Assembly (NCBI RefSeq): GCF_001613405.1
Contig: NZ_BDCH01000005.1
Location: forward strand, 54,630-118,629
Origin: Nocardia crassostreae
GTDB lineage: Bacteria > Actinomycetota > Actinomycetes > Mycobacteriales > Mycobacteriaceae
Length of the DNA: 64,000 nucleotides
Reading direction: 5' to 3'
Shown: positions 61,519 to 64,000 of the stretch, piece by piece
Layout of the letters: the number at the start of each line of letters is the position of its first letter
Position numbering within the stretch: the stretch's first letter is position 1
The notes under the pieces: model-generated
Seen by the model: the letters and a program-made list of their open reading frames with translations, nothing else
What the model was told of the DNA's origin: nothing
Database searches by the model: none
Translations under genes and position numbers: made by a program

Positions 61519-62617
61519 TTCTTGCGCAGCTACGACGAGACCCTCGAAGGGGACCTGATCCTGCCCCGAGGACTACGCCCCTGCTCACCACCCTCGTCGA
61601 ATCCGCCTACAGCACACTGAATATCGACGACAACCGCACCAACGGCAGCGACCAGACCTTCACCTGCGCGAGCGAACTGCGGCCCGAACAGCGAACGGCC
61701 ATGCACGCCATCGAAGCCGAGGACACCTGCGTGCTGGTCGCGCCACCCGGCACCGGAAAGACCGTGATCGCCTGCGCGGCAATCGCTTCCCGCTCCACAT
61801 CGACCTTGATCCTCGTCGACCGCAAAGCTCTGGCCGACCAATGGCGAACCCGGATCCTCGAGCACCTCGCCATCAAGTGCGGCCAGATCGGCGGCGGCCG
61901 CTCCAAGACCACCGGGGTGATCGACGTCGCCTTGCTGCCCACCCTCGCCCGTCGAACCAATGTTGACGAACTCACCGGCCGGTACGGCTTCGTCGTGGTC
62001 GACGAATGCCACCACATCGCCGCCTCCGCCTTCACCGACGTCCTCAACCAGATTCCCGCCCGATACTGGCTCGGTCTCACCGCCACCCCTTACCGGCGCG
62101 ACCAACTCGACGACCTGATCTACCACCAACTCGGCTCACATACCCACACCATCGACGCCTCCGCGGCCGGACATCTGCCAACCAGCGGAGACACACCCGC
62201 ACCACACCGGATACTCCACGTGCACCCAACCCGGTTCGCCTACGACGGCAAGGCCGACCCCAGCCAGCCCGGTGGAATCGCCGAGATCTACCGCGCACTC
62301 GTCGCCGACGAAGAGCGCCTGAAACAGATCGTCACAGATGTACTCGACGCCCATCAGGCGGAGCCAACATTCTCGTCCTGACCACGTGGGTCGACCACGT
62401 CGACGCACTCACCGAACAACTCACCGCCGCCGGCTGCGAGGACATCATCGTCCTCCAATACGCCGGACGCATCACCCGCGCCCACGCCGGAAAGAACACC
62501 GCGACCGTTCACGACTATCACGACGTCCTCACCCCCGTGATCGCCTCCTCACTGCGCAAACGCGCACCCGGATACGCCGAACTCGGGTTCCCGGACCCAC
62601 GCAAACTCGGGAACTGA
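61519..62617 (+). pseudogene. TOTE-type DEAD/DEAH helicase, frameshifted and internally deleted
   Basis: After the nonsense codon the primase frame continues to about 61575. The helicase then runs in another frame: Walker A APPGTGKT, VVVDECHH (DECH box), GLTATPYRRDQ (motif III) to the stop at 62381. The C-terminal part is again shifted from about 62357: GANILVLTTWVDHVDALTEQ, then QYAGRITRAHAGKNTATVHDYHD and APGYAELGFPDPRKLGN. Between CEDIIVLQ and YAGR about 60 residues (motif V and neighbours) expected in the family are missing. The ATG at 61515 is a coincidence. Several lesions indicate a dead gene. Confidence 0.8.
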
Positions 62618-62639
62618 ACTCCTGGAAGGACCGCGAACC

Positions 62640-62771
62640 GTGCTGGAACGGGAGTACCGCGCCGAGCGCAACGAACATCTCCTCGAAGGCCTGGTCGACC
62701 GCCGAAGTCTGGCTATGAGCGCCGACGAGGTGGTCGAGAAGATCCGGCGCGGACGCGAGGATGACGAGTGA
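62640..62771 (+). CDS. Small acidic/basic protein, 43 aa
   Basis: GTG at 62640 follows GGAAGGA (62624-62630). The ORF reads VLEREYRAERNEHLLEGLVD and ends VVEKIRRGREDDE, a highly charged, helical protein. Third positions are GC-rich. It begins 22 nt after the decayed helicase and resembles the tail of an antitoxin-like protein, but no family is certain. Confidence 0.4.
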   Translation: MLEREYRAERNEHLLEGLVDRRSLAMSADEVVEKIRRGREDDE

Positions 62772-62932
62772 TCGTCATCGAATGGCCTGGCACGTAGCCG
62801 ATGTCGAAAGCCAGCGGACGCTGGACCGTATCGATCCTTGCCCGTACGGTTTGGCGTCAGCCAGCAGACGTAATAGCTGGTAGCTAATTCTTGGCGTTTT
62901 CTTGGTGGAGGTCCAGTACACCCATTGCACCG
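62772..62932. other. Non-coding DNA before the right att copy
   Basis: I see no supportable gene or RNA here. The next elements are a hairpin and the right tRNA fragment. Confidence 0.45.
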
Positions 62933-62970
62933 AGAAGCCCCTGACCAGTATCGCCTGGACAGGGGCTTCT
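62933..62970. terminator. Hairpin beside the right att copy
   Basis: The arms AGAAGCCCCTG and CAGGGGCTTCT (11 bp) surround a 16-nt loop. A hairpin lies at the same place beside the left copy, so the hairpin plus tRNA fragment is one duplicated unit. Confidence 0.6.
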
Positions 62971-62973
62971 TGT

Positions 62974-63024
62974 TGCGTGCCCGGAGAGACTCGAACTCCC
63001 AACCTTCTGATCCAGAGCTCCGAT
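62974..63024 (-). repeat. tRNA 3'-end fragment, att-like site (right copy)
   Basis: The minus strand reads GGATCAGAAGGTTGGGAG, T-loop TTCGAGT, CTCTC and acceptor CGGGCAC. It matches the left copy over 31 identical bases (62979-63009) in direct orientation. The GGATCAGAAGG stretch equals the anticodon-stem region of actinobacterial tRNA-Arg genes from memory. The 5' half is absent. Confidence 0.65.
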
Positions 63025-63318
63025 CAATGTGCTGGTAGTGCCCCGAATTTTGGTGTAGGGGTGTGGTTCTCAGATCGAGTTGGTGCGGACGGCCGCCCTG
63101 TACACCTGTCTGCTCGTGCACCGAAAACGTATGTTGTGACCCCGAAAGTTGGGAAATTTTGGGATTGGCGAAGGTGGCAGAGCTGTACACCTGCGGGTCA
63201 CCATGTCCTGTTCGAACCGCGCGCCGTGCGGGCAGTGTGTTGCGGGAGGCTTCCGACCGTGAATCGGTGGCGAGGTGTGTGCATGTGCATCGTCGCGCTG
63301 CGGGGCAGAAGGGCACCT

Positions 63319-63405
63319 CCAGTCCAGGTCTGGTTCGTGAAGATGCCAGCGAAGCTGGTTGATCAGCTTGGTCCGTTCGGTAGCCAGGGCATGCAAGCAG
63401 CGTGA
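63319..63405 (-). pseudogene. IS110-family transposase fragment
   Basis: The frame LHALATERTKLINQLRWHLHE (minus strand) is typical of the IS110/DEDD transposase region between the two domains. Only about 26 residues are recognisable, then the sequence is unrelated. It marks past insertion-sequence activity next to the right att copy. Confidence 0.55.
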
Positions 63406-63465
63406 AGGTCTTTCTACCTGCGCTTTTCATGAATCTTCACTGTGGGTGTTGACTTCCAAGATCGC

Positions 63466-63494
63466 TTAGGCAAAGCTGTTTACAGTGCTATAGT
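63466..63494 (+). promoter_or_regulatory. Possible promoter of the final gene
   Basis: A weak -35 TTAGGC (63466-63471) lies 17 nt before TATAGT (63489-63494) with an extended TGC. This would give a leader of about 150 nt containing a strong hairpin. Confidence 0.4.
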
Positions 63495-63577
63495 TGCGCC
63501 TTCTTCCCGAATCGCGGGAAATCAACTCTCCGGCATCAGGTTTCAGTCTTGTTTGCCGACCGAATCGTGCACCCCGC

Positions 63578-63610
63578 CGAGCCCTCGATCCGACCCGGAT
63601 CGAGGGCTCG
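63578..63610 (+). promoter_or_regulatory. Strong hairpin in the leader of the final gene
   Basis: A perfect 14-bp stem (from CGAGCCCTCGATCC) with loop GACCC lies between the possible promoter and the start codon. There is no T-run, so it may be an attenuator, an mRNA stabiliser or the terminator of an older unit. Confidence 0.55.
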
Positions 63611-63650
63611 GTCGTTGAAGCACGACCAGTGGGACATACGGAGTAATGGT

Positions 63651-64000
63651 ATGGGTCTTTTACGTTGCCGCAGAGGCTTGCGGTCTTGTGGGCTGATCGG
63701 TGTGTTGCTGCGAGTCAGTGCAGTGGCGATGTCAGTTCTGTTGTCTGTCACGTTGATCCAGGCGATCGTGTCGCCGCCCGGTGCGGCGGATTCGTTAGTC
63801 GCGCGAGATGTGCCGTTGCTGGCCTCGGAGGACGGTCCATCGGCCGAGGAGGAGCCTGGGCTTGTGCTCGAGCCGGATCCTCCGGTGCCGGACGCTGACT
63901 TCCGGCCGTTGGCGCGTTCGACTTCGGTCGATGGTTTCGATTCGGATCCGGGCATGCGGGCACAACAGGAAATGCCCGTCGAATCCATCAAAAGCGGTGT
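63651..64000 (+). CDS. Exported protein, N-terminal part only (runs off window)
   Basis: ATG 63651 has ACGGAG 7 nt upstream. The first 116 residues show a signal peptide or anchor (SCGLIGVLLRVSAVAMSVLLSVTLIQAI, about 12-39) and then an acidic, Pro-rich stretch (EDGPSAEEEPGLVLEPDPPVPDADF) before LARSTSVDGFDSDPG. Large secreted polymorphic-toxin or Rhs-type proteins have such a start, but nothing here proves it. The frame is open at the window end. Confidence 0.6.
   Translation, partial: MGLLRCRRGLRSCGLIGVLLRVSAVAMSVLLSVTLIQAIVSPPGAADSLVARDVPLLASEDGPSAEEEPGLVLEPDPPVPDADFRPLARSTSVDGFDSDPGMRAQQEMPVESIKSG

Noticed and set aside
61515..61575. ATG at 61515 as a true start of a separate helicase gene overlapping the primase by 4 nt
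   Set aside because: Third positions in this frame are GC-poor up to about 61575, while the primase frame stays coding-like past its stop. The overlap arises from a nonsense codon.
62761..62883. 41-codon frame after the 43-residue ORF as a truncated toxin
   Set aside because: It has no ribosome-binding site of its own, and the translation shows no toxin motif.
62902..63405. 168-codon rightward frame across the right att copy
   Set aside because: It runs through the tRNA fragment, a hairpin flank and an IS110 remnant in the wrong orientation. It has no motif.

Overview
This is a high-GC actinobacterial chromosome segment, most likely from Nocardia or a close relative. The case rests on gene content and order that recall the dnaX to tyrA part of mycobacterial chromosomes: dnaX, an aspartate aminotransferase, SRP RNA and a tRNA-Ser; then tRNA-Ser, tadA, a tadA-associated gene and a prephenate dehydrogenase. 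Other support is an MMPL transporter, a mycothiol-dependent enzyme family, an actinobacterial-type cytochrome b, and many start codons placed 6-9 nt after a TANNNT -10 box, as in leaderless actinobacterial mRNAs.

Positions 1-9,200 hold the 5' part of dnaX (it runs off the left edge), an unknown gene with a structured leader, an ammonium transporter behind GlnR-like boxes, a zinc metallopeptidase divergent from a DUF2207 membrane protein, and a ROK-family regulator preceded by a 38-codon leaderless ORF rich in cysteine codons near its end.

Positions 9,371-23,468 are one minus-strand run of 14 genes, nearly all with overlapping stop and start codons: an amino-acid ABC importer, a GNAT acetyltransferase, a peptide-type ABC importer with a small unknown gene between its permeases, four luciferase-like flavin monooxygenases and a DUF1684 protein. 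The content resembles the Bacillus subtilis snaA-tcy-cmo system that salvages S-alkylated cysteines, so I infer import, N-acetylation and oxidative C-S cleavage of an organosulfur compound. A YeiH-type putative sulfate exporter, coupled to a 48-residue membrane protein, lies upstream. Then follow an FAD monooxygenase, two tandem paralogous exported proteins and a base-excision repair protein.

Positions 29,000-56,250 are mostly housekeeping: a methyltransferase, the aminotransferase, SRP RNA, tRNA-Ser(GGA), a WS/DGAT-like protein, an orphan QcrB, three queuosine-linked genes (gluQRS, yhhQ, tgt), a heterodimeric ABC exporter with an Rrf2 regulator, a TetR/MMPL pair around a clear operator, tRNA-Ser(CGA), tadA, tyrA, a cytosine-5 methyltransferase with a Vsr endonuclease, and a mycothiol-dependent isomerase-family gene.

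Positions 56,280-64,000 are accessory DNA. Two copies of a tRNA 3' fragment (31 identical bases inside a roughly 190-bp diverged direct repeat) bracket a 6.7-kb island. It holds two convergent unknown genes, a Phd/VapC toxin-antitoxin pair and a decayed TOTE-type primase-helicase conflict gene (in-frame nonsense codon, two frameshifts and an internal deletion). An IS110 remnant and the start of a large exported protein lie beyond the second repeat.
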